From Leucogyrophana mollusca (taxonomy: Eukaryota > Basidiomycota > Agaricomycetes > Boletales), in NCBI GenBank assembly GCA_021014945.1, contig MU266396.1, positions 62,001-126,000 on the forward strand: DNA of 64,000 nt, given 5' to 3'. The notes under the pieces are model-generated. The model saw only the letters and a list, made by a program, of their open reading frames with translations. It had not been told where the DNA came from and did no database searches. Within the stretch, counting starts at the first letter, position 1, and the number at the start of each line of letters is the position of its first letter. Positions 43,364-55,612 of this stretch are shown here, in pieces. The translations under genes and the position numbers were made by a program.

Positions 43364-45819
43364 TCAAGGGGCTTGAGCCTTTCCTAGCCGCACCCACAAC
43401 CCCCCCTGAAGCCCGAATCATTAGCACACTGCGAGAACAGTTTATAAAGTGCGGGACCCACCTTGACAAAAAGAGTCATTGCCGCCTCTGGGCGAATCCT
43501 CTCGACTGTTTGCCGCCCTGTGCCGTACTTCCAGTGTGCAGGTGGTAGTGATGACTGGGGTTGGGCATCTGGAGCAAGTGTGAAGGTGTCGAATTGCTGG
43601 AGCAATCGCACAAGGAAGAAGGATGCTTCATTGAGAGCGTAATTTTGTCCAATACACTATTATAAATAGGGCAAAGTCAGCTCGGCGGTGAATAGGACAC
43701 AATACCGTTGGGGATATTCAAGAAAAGACGCTCACTATACGAGGTCCAGCGCTGAATGGGGTGTACATCATCGGGTTCGATGTGAATTTAGCCAGCCTAT
43801 TGGGGTCCAGCCATCGTTCAGGGTCGAACTCGTCTGCGTCGGCGCCCCAAAGCTTTTGATTCCGCTGAATCAGGAGTGGCATGTAGAAAAATGTGGTGGT
43901 TTTAGGCATATATAATGGTTGCCGCGACTCGGTGGGAAACGTGGCATCTGGGGGTGGAAGAGTGCATGACATCGGCCGGCTTTGGCGCTGATTGAGGGGT
44001 ACTGGGGGGTATAAGCGGAGAGTCTCCTCGATGACGGCTTTCACTAGGAGGAGACAACGATGAGCGGAGTTAAGGCACAGTAGGAGACGGAATACGTACT
44101 ATATCTCAGTTGTTTTATGCTCTCGTAAGTGGGAGCGTTGTCGCCGCAGTGCTCCAACACTTCTTCCCGCAGTCTGCGTGCGACATCGGGATAGAGCGCC
44201 ATGAAATAAGTCACGTAAGTTAATAGGCAGGCCGTCTAAAGAAATGGTGCCTTCGTCAGCGCTCCGAGTATTTCATTATGGATGACCACATACCGTATCT
44301 CTAGCCGCCAAAAGTATGTTCAGCAGCTGATCGCGTATAATATCGGCGTCTAGATATTGCACAGATGTCAGATATCATTTAGATATTATCCCAGACATCG
44401 AGCAAGGAGTGCGAACCGTCGGTGCTATCGGCCAAATGTTCTAAAAAGGTCTTGTCTTCCAAATTTTGAAGTCCCGCTTTCTGCATGGCGGCCTTCCGCT
44501 CCAGTGTTCGGTGAACGAGCGGATCAGCCCACCCTTTGATGATGTTGACGTAGGGCGCCGTCTTGTCTTCAAATAACTCGAAAAGGGGCCATATGGTACC
44601 CGCCCGAGCCCTTAACATGATGATGTTCTGCGCCGATTCAAAGGCCTGAGCGAATGTCCCCCAAGTATCATCAGTCGTCGAGCCTCTATCGCTCAAGCAG
44701 TTTGAGCCAGCGACGGGCAGCTTTCCGGACAGCGTGTCCAAATTTTGCCCAAATAGAAATTCGGATGCGGCGTCAATCGTGAATCTGGCGTAAAGGTCTT
44801 GGACATCGCAAGCCTCATTGTAGGTTGCCTTGTCTGATAGAATCGAGAGCGTGCTGCTGGCGTATTTGTCGAATATATCGAAATCCGAGATTCGATCACG
44901 CGCGAAGAAGGGTCGGGCGAGCGCTCGATGCTGCATTAGAAAGTTAGTCACACGATCCCTCAAGGGCATTGAACGGTCGCACAGATTTCCATTTCTGTAC
45001 AAAAAGTTCATTGAGCTTAAAGGAGCTTGTTTCCAGGCGCACGTTCTCACCTCATCATCACGATTGAATATTCCCTCTCCCAAGAAGTTTTCCCTGCTTC
45101 CAAGTTAGTGTGAAGGTAGTACTTTTTGAAGACCAAATCATACATTCGTTCCCTCTGGGCAGTGCCTCTCCAAAAGTGACCAAAGCCGGTTGCAAGAACA
45201 TATTTAGAGTGTTCTTGATCCATGGAGATAATCTGGAGAAATCGCGTTAGCTTTGGTTTCCCTCCATCTATCAGCCAAATGATGAGATTATGATAACCCG
45301 GCATTTGGCGCTCACGCCAACGAGGTGTGAGATACGCTCGATGATGTCACAGGGCATGGTTGAATACGAACGCGGATGGACACTCACATTATCTGCCCAC
45401 AAGAATCGCGTGTTGAGGGTCGTAGATTGATACTCTTCAAAGAGTTCTAAGTAGGGGTCGTAGATGTAACTGGAGGCAAAAGCTTTTTTGAGCCTCAGCA
45501 TTACGTCGATGTTCCCTGGCCATTTCCCGACCACACGGGGAATAGGCCTCGCGCCGAGCTGCTTGGCCTCTCTTGCTTGGACGAGATCAGAGTATTGCAC
45601 TCTTGCGACGGCCGTTATGACGATAGAAAGGAGATAGGCCGGTAAAGACCACCAGCCCAGGCGGAGGTGTGCGACGCGAGCACATAACGACAAGACCACT
45701 GGAGGCACTACAAATGCACGCAGAATGTCTTTTATGATCCTCACGCGAAAGCTGTTGTTGCTGGAGGGGACCATCTGGGAGAAACGGCTGGGGGAAGTTG
45801 TGGGTTGGGTTACTTCCAT
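43364..45819 (-). CDS. Cytochrome P450 (CYP52-clan, CYP63/CYP5037-like)
   Basis: Microsomal haem monooxygenase. Start chosen at 45819 ([17 protein letters not shown]); the frame is open further upstream. A membrane anchor ([33 protein letters not shown]) precedes [20 protein letters not shown]. The middle exons give [27 protein letters not shown] and [18 protein letters not shown]. The I helix reads [18 protein letters not shown] across an intron. ExxR is in [19 protein letters not shown]. The PERF-type motif is [11 protein letters not shown]. The haem loop is [19 protein letters not shown], split by an intron after PRI, and holds the Cys ligand. The last exon gives [13 protein letters not shown] and TGA at 43364-43366. 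About eleven exons. All key residues are present. Substrate unknown; this clan often oxidises fatty acids, alkanes or aromatics. Confidence 0.88.
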
Positions 45820-46069
45820 ACTGGACTTATTATATGGCCCGAAGCCTGAATATCGCTTCTGGGGCAGATTGTCGTGAAGCGAGTCCAAGAATCGACATGA
45901 CCGATCTTGCCTGTGAATTCGATCACTAATAAGTAACTCCGGCCAAGTCCCGGCGCAGTGGGTGGGTGGTGCACGTCCTTCCATATCACGAGTGTCAACA
46001 CAAGTCGGCATTTCTGAACGAGCGATCAGTGGCACTGACCCCGGACCCCGGGTACCCTATTGAGCGCCG

Positions 46070-46554
46070 ATGCCGTTTTACTCTGCGCTCTCCGCCCCTG
46101 CACGCGTGGGTTCCACCACCGACTCCAAACCGTCGGACAACAATGCCGCCCGAAACCCCAGCCCCCACACACCATCGATGCCGGACCGCGGCCCTTCAAC
46201 TGTCTCTCATGGATCACCCGCGGCAGATGCTCCGAGCGCAACGGACCGATCTGTGGCCTCTGATGCAGTCCCAGCAGCAATGCTGGCATCCATAGTTGAT
46301 CCACGGTGAGTATTTTAGCCTCACATGTCTTATTCAGACGGGGACTTGGTCAAAACGGATTTCGAGGTGTGGTCTCAAGTGAGGTGCCTGGCAAGTTCCT
46401 GAGGCCTAGATGAAATAGGCAACGCTATTTCAATGAAGAACCAACATCACGGCAAATCATAGTCCCCCGCCCACCGTTACATGATGAGTTCAGCGAACAA
46501 CTCGTTCCGCACCTCGTGCACCCGGTGCCTCCTTGTGGCCATCGCCTGGCATGA
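46070..46554 (+). CDS. Hypothetical protein, about 123 aa, two exons
   Basis: Exon 1 is 46070-46305 and starts MPFYSALSAPARVGST; it is Ser/Pro/Ala-rich. A GTGAGT donor and an acceptor at 46418 join in frame to QRYFNEEPTSRQIIVPRPPL, then HDEFSEQLVPHLVHPVPPCG and a TGA at 46552. The splice is clean and the second exon is more protein-like than the first. No family recognised. It starts 251 bp from the P450 start on the opposite strand. It could be a fragment of a larger decayed gene. Confidence 0.4.
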
Positions 46555-47764
46555 TGAAGCGATTGAAATGTGGGACCATGTTACAAGGTAGTTCATAAGA
46601 GGCAAACCCGTGGCCACAGCAGTCGAACAGTCTTCTCACAAGCACGGTGGGACATCTGGAACGGGTTGAGCGATCAAGAGGTCAGACTCCAACATACATT
46701 TGAACTTCGAAATTTACCTTCTCTGAGTGAATCTACGGAATTCGCTAGTTTCTGTTCCCCTTTCGGTGCCTTCGCACACCAACTTTGGTCGAACCATAGG
46801 CGCGCAGACAATACCCCCTGAAGCTTCGCCTTTTGACCATCAATGCTCCTTATCCCCGGGAATTTTGGTGTCAAATGCAGTCCGGCGGGACCAGGTCCGA
46901 CGTCGGGATAATCTGATAGTTAAGTATGGCATGTGTGCCGCGTAGTCTCCGACGTCACTTTTTAACCAGGCGGACCTGAAAGGAACGGAGCTCTTGACTT
47001 TGCGAGGTACCATGAGCCTTCAATTATAGAACGCCGACATAAGCAGACCCTCGTGTAGTTGGCAAAACCGTTGGTGTTTCATGTAACCTTCACGGCGTTG
47101 GCAAGCACCATTCCCAAGCCAGCTGCATCACCAAGAAGTCGCCTGGACGTCGAGAGTAGCGAGACGACGGAGGGCAACGGACAGCGGGTAACGGCGCTTG
47201 CGATCCTCCGAGTCCAAAAGGACATAGTAATGAGAAGAAGTGTATTTCTTCAGAGTCTTTAGCAGATCACGCTTATGCCAGCGGCCAGCGGACCTGTCAC
47301 TGAGAATAGGGGTCTAGCTTTTTGCGGTGGAGAGCTTCATTTCGGTAAATTTAGGCAAACCTACTTACTATCTAGCACATAGCGCTCTTGATACGGTGCT
47401 AAGACTGCGCATCTGCATGTGAGTTGAGGCGATCGCGGATCGCCATTACTGCACGACCCGAATCATTCCCCGACTTGAAGGCGTCAGGGTCACGGACTAG
47501 TAGTCGTGGTGATAGTTGACTCTTGTGTGATTGGGTCCAAATAGATTCCGTGGTCGCGGAGGTGTGGACGGTGCGACTGAGAAGAAAAGCGAAATATAGA
47601 GGTTCCCACCGGGATGCCGCCAAGAGAATACTCCAACTTCAAGTTGCAACGCGACGAGGGGCGCTGTACACAGCGAACTTCGTATGTATGCCTAAATAGG
47701 ATGCCAAAGTAGGGTGGTGGCACGTAATTGCTGTGGCGCGTCAAAACACTTGCTCTTGACCATC
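46555..47764. other. 1.2 kb without a recognisable gene
   Basis: Only short frames on both strands, none with a family motif. It lies upstream of the first ubiquitin hydrolase. Confidence 0.4.
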
Positions 47765-48908
47765 ATGTCATCCAGGTGGATTCCGCTCGAAAGTAATCCA
47801 GAGGTAAGCAACCATCGACAGCAGTGCACAGAGTGCCTCTCATCTCTCGCAAGGTTCTCAACAAAGTGAGCAGGCGCCAGTTTTGACTTAGCAGACTGAC
47901 ACCTGATCGCAAATGAAATCAATGTGTACAAGTGGGCAAATGCTGCTGGCCTGGTCGAGACGCAGTACCAGTTCTGTGACGTGTATGGACTTGATTCTGA
48001 GGTGCATAAGTTTAGCGTGGCTGATCTCGCCACCGCTCTTTTGACCTCCACATCCTGTAGCTACTTGCTCTCGTACTCCGACCGGTGAAAGCAGTCGTCC
48101 TGTTATTCCCTGTAGTCGGCGCTATTGCGGCTAAGCGCAAGGAAGAGGATGCGGAAATTGCTGCGAAGGGACAGCATCCCGTTGATCCCACCGTGATGTG
48201 GATCAAGCAAACTGTGCGTTGTGACATCAAATCATAGTACACGTTGCATTCACACCTGTCCCCTCAGATCTCGAATGCGTGTGGTACCATGGGTCTTTTA
48301 CATGCCCTGTGTAACGTATAGTCCCTTTTCGCGCCCGATTTATCACATACACTTACGAAAGTTACTCAGACTGACGTGACGTTGGCGCCGGAGAGCCCAT
48401 TGGAGAAATTCATCGAGGAATGTCAAGGTGAACGCGATCTTACTGTCCTCCGATGGATAGATCCACTGATGTCGCGCTCGACCGGTCACTGCTCGATCAA
48501 ATCAAGACAAGACACCTCTGGAGCGTGCCAAGATCCTCGAAACAACGCCTCTTTTCGCTAAGATACACGAGGAGGGAGCATCGTCTGGCCAAACCGCAGT
48601 GCCTAGTGACCTTGACACGGATCTCCACTTCACCTGCTTCGTACAAGCCCCTGACGCCAGCGCGCGTGCGACCGAAACTCCCACGACGACCCGGCGAATG
48701 ATCGAACTGGATGGCTCTCGTGAGGGTCCCATTGATAGGGGCGAAAGTAAAGACTTGCTAGAGGTCGGTGGACCCCATACTTTCTGATTTCCCCATCTCA
48801 TACATCTTATATCCTTAGGACGTGGCAAAATTTGTGAAGGAGTACTACGTTGCGCAAGCTTCAAGCATGCAGTTTAGTATGTTAGCGCTTTGCCCTCCTG
48901 ACATCTGA
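47765..48908 (+). CDS. Ubiquitin C-terminal hydrolase (peptidase C12), copy 1
   Basis: Cysteine protease that trims small adducts from ubiquitin C-termini, Yuh1/UCH-L3 type. Seven exons. Order: MSSRWIPLESNPE; WANAAGLVETQYQFCDVYGL; LLALVLRPVKAVVLLFPVVG; then VMWIKQT-ISNACGTMGLLHA, which gives the oxyanion Gln and the catalytic Cys, with an intron between them. The crossover loop exon contains DKTPLERAKILE. The catalytic His is in DLHFTCFVQA, and the catalytic Asp in ELDGSREGPIDRG. The final exon reads DVAKFVKEYYVAQASSMQFS and ends CPPDI with TGA at 48906. All four key residues are present. Exon boundaries match copy 2 (49203-50357), so the pair arose by tandem duplication. Confidence 0.9.
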
Positions 48909-49202
48909 ACCCTATCCCCCTGACCGTCAAGTGGCGACAAGGTGTACGATATCGCGTAGTAGGAATATTCAAAGTTTCGTCCAGTGTTTGACTCGCTGGT
49001 ACAGAAGTGAAATGGTCAGAATGCTCCGTTTCAACGTCTACTTTCTCTTAAATGCCCTGCATACGAAGAATATGCACCCCGAATTTGACAGTGCGAACGA
49101 CGCGGCGAAGATGCCGGGATGCTAAATGGGGACACCTTGTAAGGTGTGGCGGAGCCAGCTTACGCGGCCTCGTACCTATGACCCCTTGTCCGAGCCGTCA
49201 TC

Positions 49203-50357
49203 ATGCCAGCGAAGTGGATTCCGCTAGAGAATAACCCAGAGGTCAGTACTTGGCTGTCAATACCATGGCATACGAGGTTGCCCATCATCGATCAAGGTCT
49301 TGAATGCTGTAAGGCACTACTGTCAGTCTGTCAGTGACGCGCCGTTCTTGACGGTTGTGTGTAGTGGGCGAATGCTGCTGGTCTTGTCGAAACAGAGAAC
49401 CAGTTCTGCGAAGTCTATGGACTTGACCCTGAGGTAAGATAAACATAGTTCCCTTCGTCTTCTGTTGCCATATGTCATGATCATCAACTTCTCTAGCTGC
49501 TTGCTCTAGTACCTCGGCCGGTAAAGGCGGTGGTCTTATTGTACCCAGGCAACATTGATGTGATTGCGGATAAAAGTAAGCAAGAAGAAGAACAGATCGC
49601 TACCGGGGGACAGTATCCCATCGACCCTAGCGTGATCTGGGTCAAGCAAACTGTACGTGGCACTGTACGGTCGCGGAAAGCATGATCCGCAGTTACAGAT
49701 GGTTTCATCAGATATCGAACGCCTGTGGTACTATGGCTGTTTTGCATGCGCTTTGTAATGTATGCACCTCTCCGTTCGTTTGAGAAGACTGACGTGCCTA
49801 AAGCAATCTACTCAGTCTGGTGCAGCGTTGGTGCCGGAAAGCCCTATGAAGAGATACATAAAAGAGTGCAAAGGTGAGCATCGAAATGATTGGGTTTCGT
49901 CCTTGGATGTGACGAGGTCAATCTCACTGACGCACTGTTGTTGCAATAAAGACAAGACACCCCTGGAACGTGCAAAGATCCTCGAGGAGGCTCCACACTT
50001 CGCCGAGATACACAAGACGACGGCTGAAGCTGGGCAAAGCTCGGTGCCCGCCGACCTTTATGTGGAATTTCATTTCACCTGCTTTGTTCAGGCGCCCGAC
50101 GTTGGCGCGGGAGCAACTGTAAGCTCCGCGAAGAAATGGAGGCTGCTCGAACTGAACGGAGCCCGGAACGGTCCCATCGACAGGGGTGAAAGCGATGATC
50201 TACTCATGGTAAGCCAGGGACTGTAATTTCCCATTGCATCCATCTCACAATGTTCGATTTGTCGCAGGATGTGGCCAATTACGTGAAGGAAGCCTATGTT
50301 GCGCATGTTTCAAGCATTCATTTTAGTATGATGGCGCTTGCGCCCCCTGAGCTGTGA
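49203..50357 (+). CDS. Ubiquitin C-terminal hydrolase (peptidase C12), copy 2, catalytic Asp changed to Asn
   Basis: Tandem paralogue of the gene at 47765 with the same exon plan. It reads MPAKWIPLENNPE, WANAAGLVETENQFCEVYGL, LLALVPRPVKAVVLLYPGNI, then VIWVKQT-ISNACGTMAVLHA (Gln and Cys kept) and, after the loop exon DKTPLERAKILEEAPHFAEI, the His in EFHFTCFVQA. Where copy 1 and the family have ELDG, this copy has ELNG (AAC at 50155-50157), followed by ARNGPIDRGES. The last exon is DVANYVKEAYVAHVSSIHFS, ending LAPPEL with TGA at 50355. No stop or frameshift. Coding capacity has been kept in spite of the active-site change, so it may bind ubiquitin with reduced or no hydrolysis. Confidence 0.88.
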
Positions 50358-50565
50358 AACCTGTACGCGGAAAGGATGATAATCTGATAATGTGTAATAG
50401 TGTGATGGAAGCACGTGTGAGAACTCAAGCTCAATGCGCCCTCTCCGCCAAACAAAGGGGAAAACGTCGCAAGGGATAACACATAGCAATGGGGTCAGAT
50501 AGCAATTATGTCGATCAAATCTACGTCCGTATGGATACACTCTACACCGTCCTTCGAATAGCAAC

Positions 50566-52175
50566 CTACGATAGAGCCTCCGATATCGCGGCAGGCATCG
50601 AGCGCTGCATAGTCGCAATGAATCGGGTGACATTAATCTTGTTGTCAAAGTCGGTGATATCTTGGCCATTTCCTATTTCCGCCATTTGGATCCCAGAAGC
50701 AGCAATCTACATGCAAAATCAATATACCTGACCATTGCATGGCCGATGAGACTCGACGTACCCGTAGAAGTTGGCTAGGGGGGAACTGATCGCCTTTTGC
50801 TCGGTCCGTCTTGCCACTCAATATTTTCTTGACGAGGTGTGGCTCAGCTGTGAGCGGCCGCGCGAGTCCAATGACTGGAGCTTCATTATTCAGTAATGCT
50901 GAGAATATTTCAGTTGGTGGAAACGCACTGTCTGTTGCTCCGCTCTTGACGGCGCTTGACATCGTATCCACGGATCTAAACCCACCGGTGGCGGCAAGTC
51001 TTGATTTCTTAACGTGTGGCCGAAGCTGTTCAGCGAATTCTACAAAATACGCCTCGCGAGCGGGGCTATCCCCGGAGGCCTTTCGCTACATGTACAGCCG
51101 AAACGATTTCATCAGCTGTGATCAATCATCCACCATCGACTGTTCTAATCACCTTGTTTTCAGGGGTAGGCACAGCTTGTTCGTATGTCCCGCCGCTCAA
51201 CTCGATCAGGTCAACTCTCGCCTGCTCGAGAAGTTCGGAGGTCATCCTCGACTCCTCTGCGCTGAACCCGTCGTGTATGAAATCATCCGAATTAAGTTTG
51301 ACGGCGATCATGAACATCCGGTCTTGTACCTTCTCTCTTATCGCAGCAATGATCTCGAGTATGATGCGAACTCTGTTCTCGAGCGACCCGCCGTATTGGT
51401 CTGTTCGCCGATTCGTCCGTCTGGATAAAAATTGGGCGAGGAGATAGCCGTGAGCGCAATGCAGCTATCAGCTTCTTTAGTGAAAGATCGGGGTAGTTTC
51501 GGGGGAAAAGTAATCGTACCTGTACGCCGTCAAAGCCAGCGTCGTGGAGCACAGATGCGGCGTGTGCGAAACGATGCACAATGTCTCTAATGCCTTCCCT
51601 GCTGAGAGGGGTCGGTCTTCCAAATACCATCCCGCCAGCGGGGGGTTGCTCAACATCCGAGGCAGACTCAGGATCTGGTTGTATCGTGATGGACACCTGA
51701 CGCCCTGGATGGCTGAGTTGTCCGAGGAGGAGACTGCCGCATGATTTTGAAGCTGACGCCAACTTTCTGAATTCGGCGACATAATCAGAGGGCAGATCAC
51801 GGTCGATGATGGCATTGCCTACCAGGGCGGTTAATATGGTGACTAATTGATGATGTTGGGCAAGCTAATATACCTGAAGCCTCCAGATGGTCTTTCTTGA
51901 TTTGTATGTTCCCTGTGATGATTATTCCTGGGCATGGCTTAGCATTAGCACTAGAACACACAAAGGGGCTCGCTAGGGGTACCTATGTTCCCCTTTGACC
52001 ACGTCTCGTAGAGCCGTATAAGCTCTTCTGTCGGACAACCTCTGTCGCTGGGGTCAAAAGAGGAGAAAGTGGCCAAACGCTCTGACATTGCGCTCTTCAT
52101 GAATCTGTTCATGGCGGTCCTCCCACAAAATGGAAACGTTATCGGATGCGCTAAGACTTCGGTAGGGTGCGACAT
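50566..52175 (-). CDS. NADH:flavin oxidoreductase, old yellow enzyme family
   Basis: FMN-dependent TIM-barrel reductase of activated alkenes. The chosen start at 52175 gives [20 protein letters not shown]; an in-frame ATG also exists at 52331. [40 protein letters not shown] and [11 protein letters not shown] follow across introns. The barrel core has [29 protein letters not shown] and, after an intron, [19 protein letters not shown] and [15 protein letters not shown]: the H-x-x-H-G-Y-L active-site motif is complete. [18 protein letters not shown] and [14 protein letters not shown] follow. The distal FMN region includes [18 protein letters not shown] and [19 protein letters not shown]. The C-terminal exon probably ends [16 protein letters not shown] at 50566; that last join is the least certain. 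About nine exons. Confidence 0.8.
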
Positions 52176-54217
52176 ATCGGGCGCGGGGAAAGTGACGTGC
52201 TGGGGAGCGAGTGGTTTTACACCGTCTTTAAATCTCTCGGATGGGGCGGGAAAGGTATGGTAATTGAAGAAAGTGTCGCCCCTCTGGTGACTATTCCCGT
52301 GGACGAGATGCGGACGCGCTATGGTGGTCATGGGTGCGGCACTGATGTATGCAAGGAATCAACAGCGCTTCGAATGATTACCTACGGAGACCGTACACGT
52401 CTGATTGTGGCGGGTTCGGAAATCGCGGCAAGTGGGATGGGCCGACTAGGAAACGCCTGGGGTGCAAGTATTTCCAAGCGGATTCCAATGAGATGCAATC
52501 ACGAGAGTCCCTGAGGCACGAAGGCATCAGATTAGAGGATCGCGTTCACAGGCTACTACAGTATCTCGGGAACTTACTCCTCAGAATTCGCAGCTCCGGA
52601 GATTCGGGGGCCTGGAGAGAACTCCCAAAGTCAGCATACCCAGAAAGAAACCCATAGTTTGCATCATCATGCCGAAACACACGAACCTGTAGAGTTGCCT
52701 AATCGGGAAGTGCTGACGAGGTGGCAGGTCGACAATCTCGACAATCTGGCGAGAAAACAAGGAGCGTGGTGTAGGCTACCCAACGGCCACTTGAAACACA
52801 CACTTTGAAGACAACAACAGATCAACCGCTTCTCAACTAGCTGCGATTTCGGTATAATGGTTAGTATATCAATGGATTCGGAATAGTGGCTCAATTAGAA
52901 ATACCCAACACGTCACGGTTATGTTGCACTAGGGGTCAGCAATAACGGAGGTTTACATCCTCCGCGCGACGCCAAATATTACTACCGAGAACGATACAGC
53001 ATGTATCTTCGGATAAGCACGCCTGACCATTCTCACCGTGCGCCGTTTGAGCTCCATTTGCCACACACCAAGAGACTCAAGGGCAACCTATTTGTGAACG
53101 CGTTAAAAAGGGTGACTTCCATAGACGCAATGAAGCACGGAGCACAAATGGCGCCGATTGAGCTCCCCGTGCCTATTAAGAATTAGATCGTCTACGCGGT
53201 GCCGATACCTCGACTTGCCAAAGGAGGCTTGATCACGATAGGTAGCCGCCGCAGTGCACCAGCCACCTACAAATGAACTGCGCCGTTTCGAGGGGTATAA
53301 CATGCGGCTATGCATAGGTGCGCGGGTGGTGCTAGCATCGTGCTCAGGCAGTGAGGTATCCTCCTTGCTCTCTCTGGAGAGGCTAAACTCGAACGGCATG
53401 ATCTTTCATCGAGCCTTAGCTCGGGCTACGACCCCTCTTCTTGTCTTGTTGCGTCGTTGAATCGACTGACGCAACACATACAAACCCGACGCTGGTATTC
53501 TGTTCCCGTCATAACCTCCAGTATCAGTCAATCACGGGGTCCGAGCTCACTTGCGATCTCCCCTGTACCTTCAAGTAGGCTTCCGCAAAAAATAAGCCTG
53601 TTGCGCCAAACCAGGTAGTCTCCGGTGGTTGAGCTGAAAACCATCACTGCTACGCCAAACGCATCGACACGGGCCACGGCATCGTTTCCACCATAGCTTA
53701 GGCTCGGCACTAGGACGCACTGCTGCCGCGGGATGGACGGGGTGGGGTTTCTCAAGACGCGACGCCATGGCCCCACCTTGTGCTATTCTGGCCAAGCTGC
53801 CTCCCCGTCCACCCACATGTCCCTTCGGGTCCATAAGCACTGGTACACCCTTACCGTGGTCGCCGGTTTCCGAAAATCGAGAAATGGGGATCGCGTCAGC
53901 GGGATGTTACGGTCAACCTGGCCGCGGGATGAGCAAGGTGATGCTAAGGGTAGCGACAAGACAGCCTCCCAAGCGGAGACAAATACCCTGCGTGCTGTGT
54001 TGGACTGCCTTGGTACGTGCACCTACCACTGAGACAGGCTGTTGCAAGGACTGGAGGTTGTTGAGTATCAAGATCATTGGCAACTGCCGGGCGCATCGGG
54101 ATTTACCATTCTTGGCAATGTGGCGCAAGCCTTTGGCGTCTCTTCAAGTTTTCTGTCGTCTTATCATTCCCTCGATCGCCGGACGTGAAACACTGGATAA
54201 TCATAATTATAACCACA
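52176..54217. other. 2 kb without a recognisable gene
   Basis: It holds the oxidoreductase promoter at the left and the BUD32 promoter at the right. Frames around 53.5-54.0 kb on both strands are short and give no family motif. GGTATAATGGTTAGTAT at 52852-52868 resembles part of a tRNA D-arm but no cloverleaf follows. Confidence 0.4.
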
Positions 54218-55431
54218 ATGTCTTCCCTGGGCCCATCGACGTCAGTATTATCGACCCAGGAGCTATTGAGAACATCGACGCTTATCTCCCAAGGTGCTGA
54301 AGCTGCAAGTCTGGTCCTCACCTCTGCCTCAGCAGCATCTACTCATTGACACTCAAACAATAATAAAACATGTGCATCTCGACCTCTCTTCCAGAAAGTC
54401 TACAAAGCCTATTTGCAGGACCGTGTATCTGATGGATCCGAGCCCAACACCACGCAACATTCAGCGGATCCGGTACTCCTGAAGTACCGGTTTCAAAAAC
54501 AGTACCGGCACCCGTCTCTCGATGGGTCCCTCACCCGGGCGCGGATCGCAGGGGAAGCCCGTGCGCTCATGAGGTGCTTGCGGTGCGTTGAAAAATTTCT
54601 GGCCCCTCTTTCCTTACTTCCTTGTTCTCGGAGCGGAAGGCTGACCGTGGGACATGGTCAGCTCGGGAGTCAAGGTACCCGGAATCAGGATGGTCGATGC
54701 CACCGGGGGTGTCCTGGGGGTCGAGTGGGTGGACGGGAAGAATGTCAGGATGCTTCTTCCGGGAGGTGCGGAGCCGGAGGACGCTGGGATGGGCGAAGAT
54801 GAACCCGAACCCGATTGTGCTGATGCCGAAGAGGAAGAGGAAGTAGACCCGTTGGGGGAGTATGGTATTTCCCGAGGTAAGTTATGCACTCCGGAATCCC
54901 GAGAGGAAACACATGCATGGGTGGGGCGCGCTGAAAATTTTTGCATTGCAGATGCACTGATGGGCATGATCGGGACGGAGATCGCGAAGATGCACCTTGC
55001 GGATATCATCCACGGGGACCTCACGACGTCGAATATGATGCTCCGGCGCGGGCCCAACGATCTCGTGAGCTTTTGTTCTTCTCAGTTGTCATCCAATCCC
55101 CATCCATTCATTCGATCCTATCCTATGTCTATACACCCAGGTCCTCATCGACTTCGGCCTATCATACCACTCCGCCCTCATCGAAGACAAAGCCGTCGAC
55201 CTTTACGTCCTCGAGCGTGCATTTGCATCTACCCATCCCGACTCGGAGCCGCTCTTCGCATCTGTGTTGGCCGCATATGGGGCTCGCATGGGCAATGCGC
55301 AGTGGTCTTCCGTCAAGAAGAGGCTGGACGACGGTCAGTTTGTCTGTTTCGCTCTCGTACCTATTCTGTTTGCTGAGGGGTCGACATATGCAGTCCGGCT
55401 GCGCGGGAGAAAGCGGAGCATGGTCGGGTAG
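54218..55431 (+). CDS. BUD32: BUD32/PRPK kinase of the KEOPS complex
   Basis: Small atypical kinase/ATPase that with Kae1 makes the t6A base of tRNA. The start at 54218 gives [16 protein letters not shown]. Exon 1 ends LISQGAEA, the glycine-loop equivalent. The first intron begins GCAAGT and ends CTTCCAG: a GC-AG intron. It joins to [17 protein letters not shown] and then [44 protein letters not shown] intron leads to [19 protein letters not shown], with an acidic insert after it. The catalytic exon has [20 protein letters not shown] and [24 protein letters not shown] carries the [22 protein letters not shown] follows, and the tail [12 protein letters not shown] ends at 55431. Six exons. The H-G-D and D-F-G motifs are intact. 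The acidic insert between the N-lobe strands is longer than in yeast. Confidence 0.93.
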
Positions 55432-55612
55432 GAGAAACTTTTCGAGTTTAATGTTGCTGTACCTTTATGTGCTCATGGACGCGAGGCGGGATAACCAGGA
55501 TTCGAGATAGAGTCAAATGAGACAAGTAAAATGCTGTACGACTCCGAGCCTCGATGAACAGAGTGACCCATTGATGTTGGACCTCGAAGGTGAACTGCCA
55601 TCAAGTCCTGCG

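Noticed and set aside
45820..46035. Upstream extension of the P450 frame
   Set aside because: The frame is open, but the residues before MEVTQP are not P450-like and the membrane anchor follows the chosen start at a normal distance.
52852..52920. tRNA-like start GGTATAATGGTTAGTAT
   Set aside because: Only a D-arm-like segment is present; no matching acceptor stem, anticodon arm or GGTTCGA T-loop could be found in the next 70 bases.
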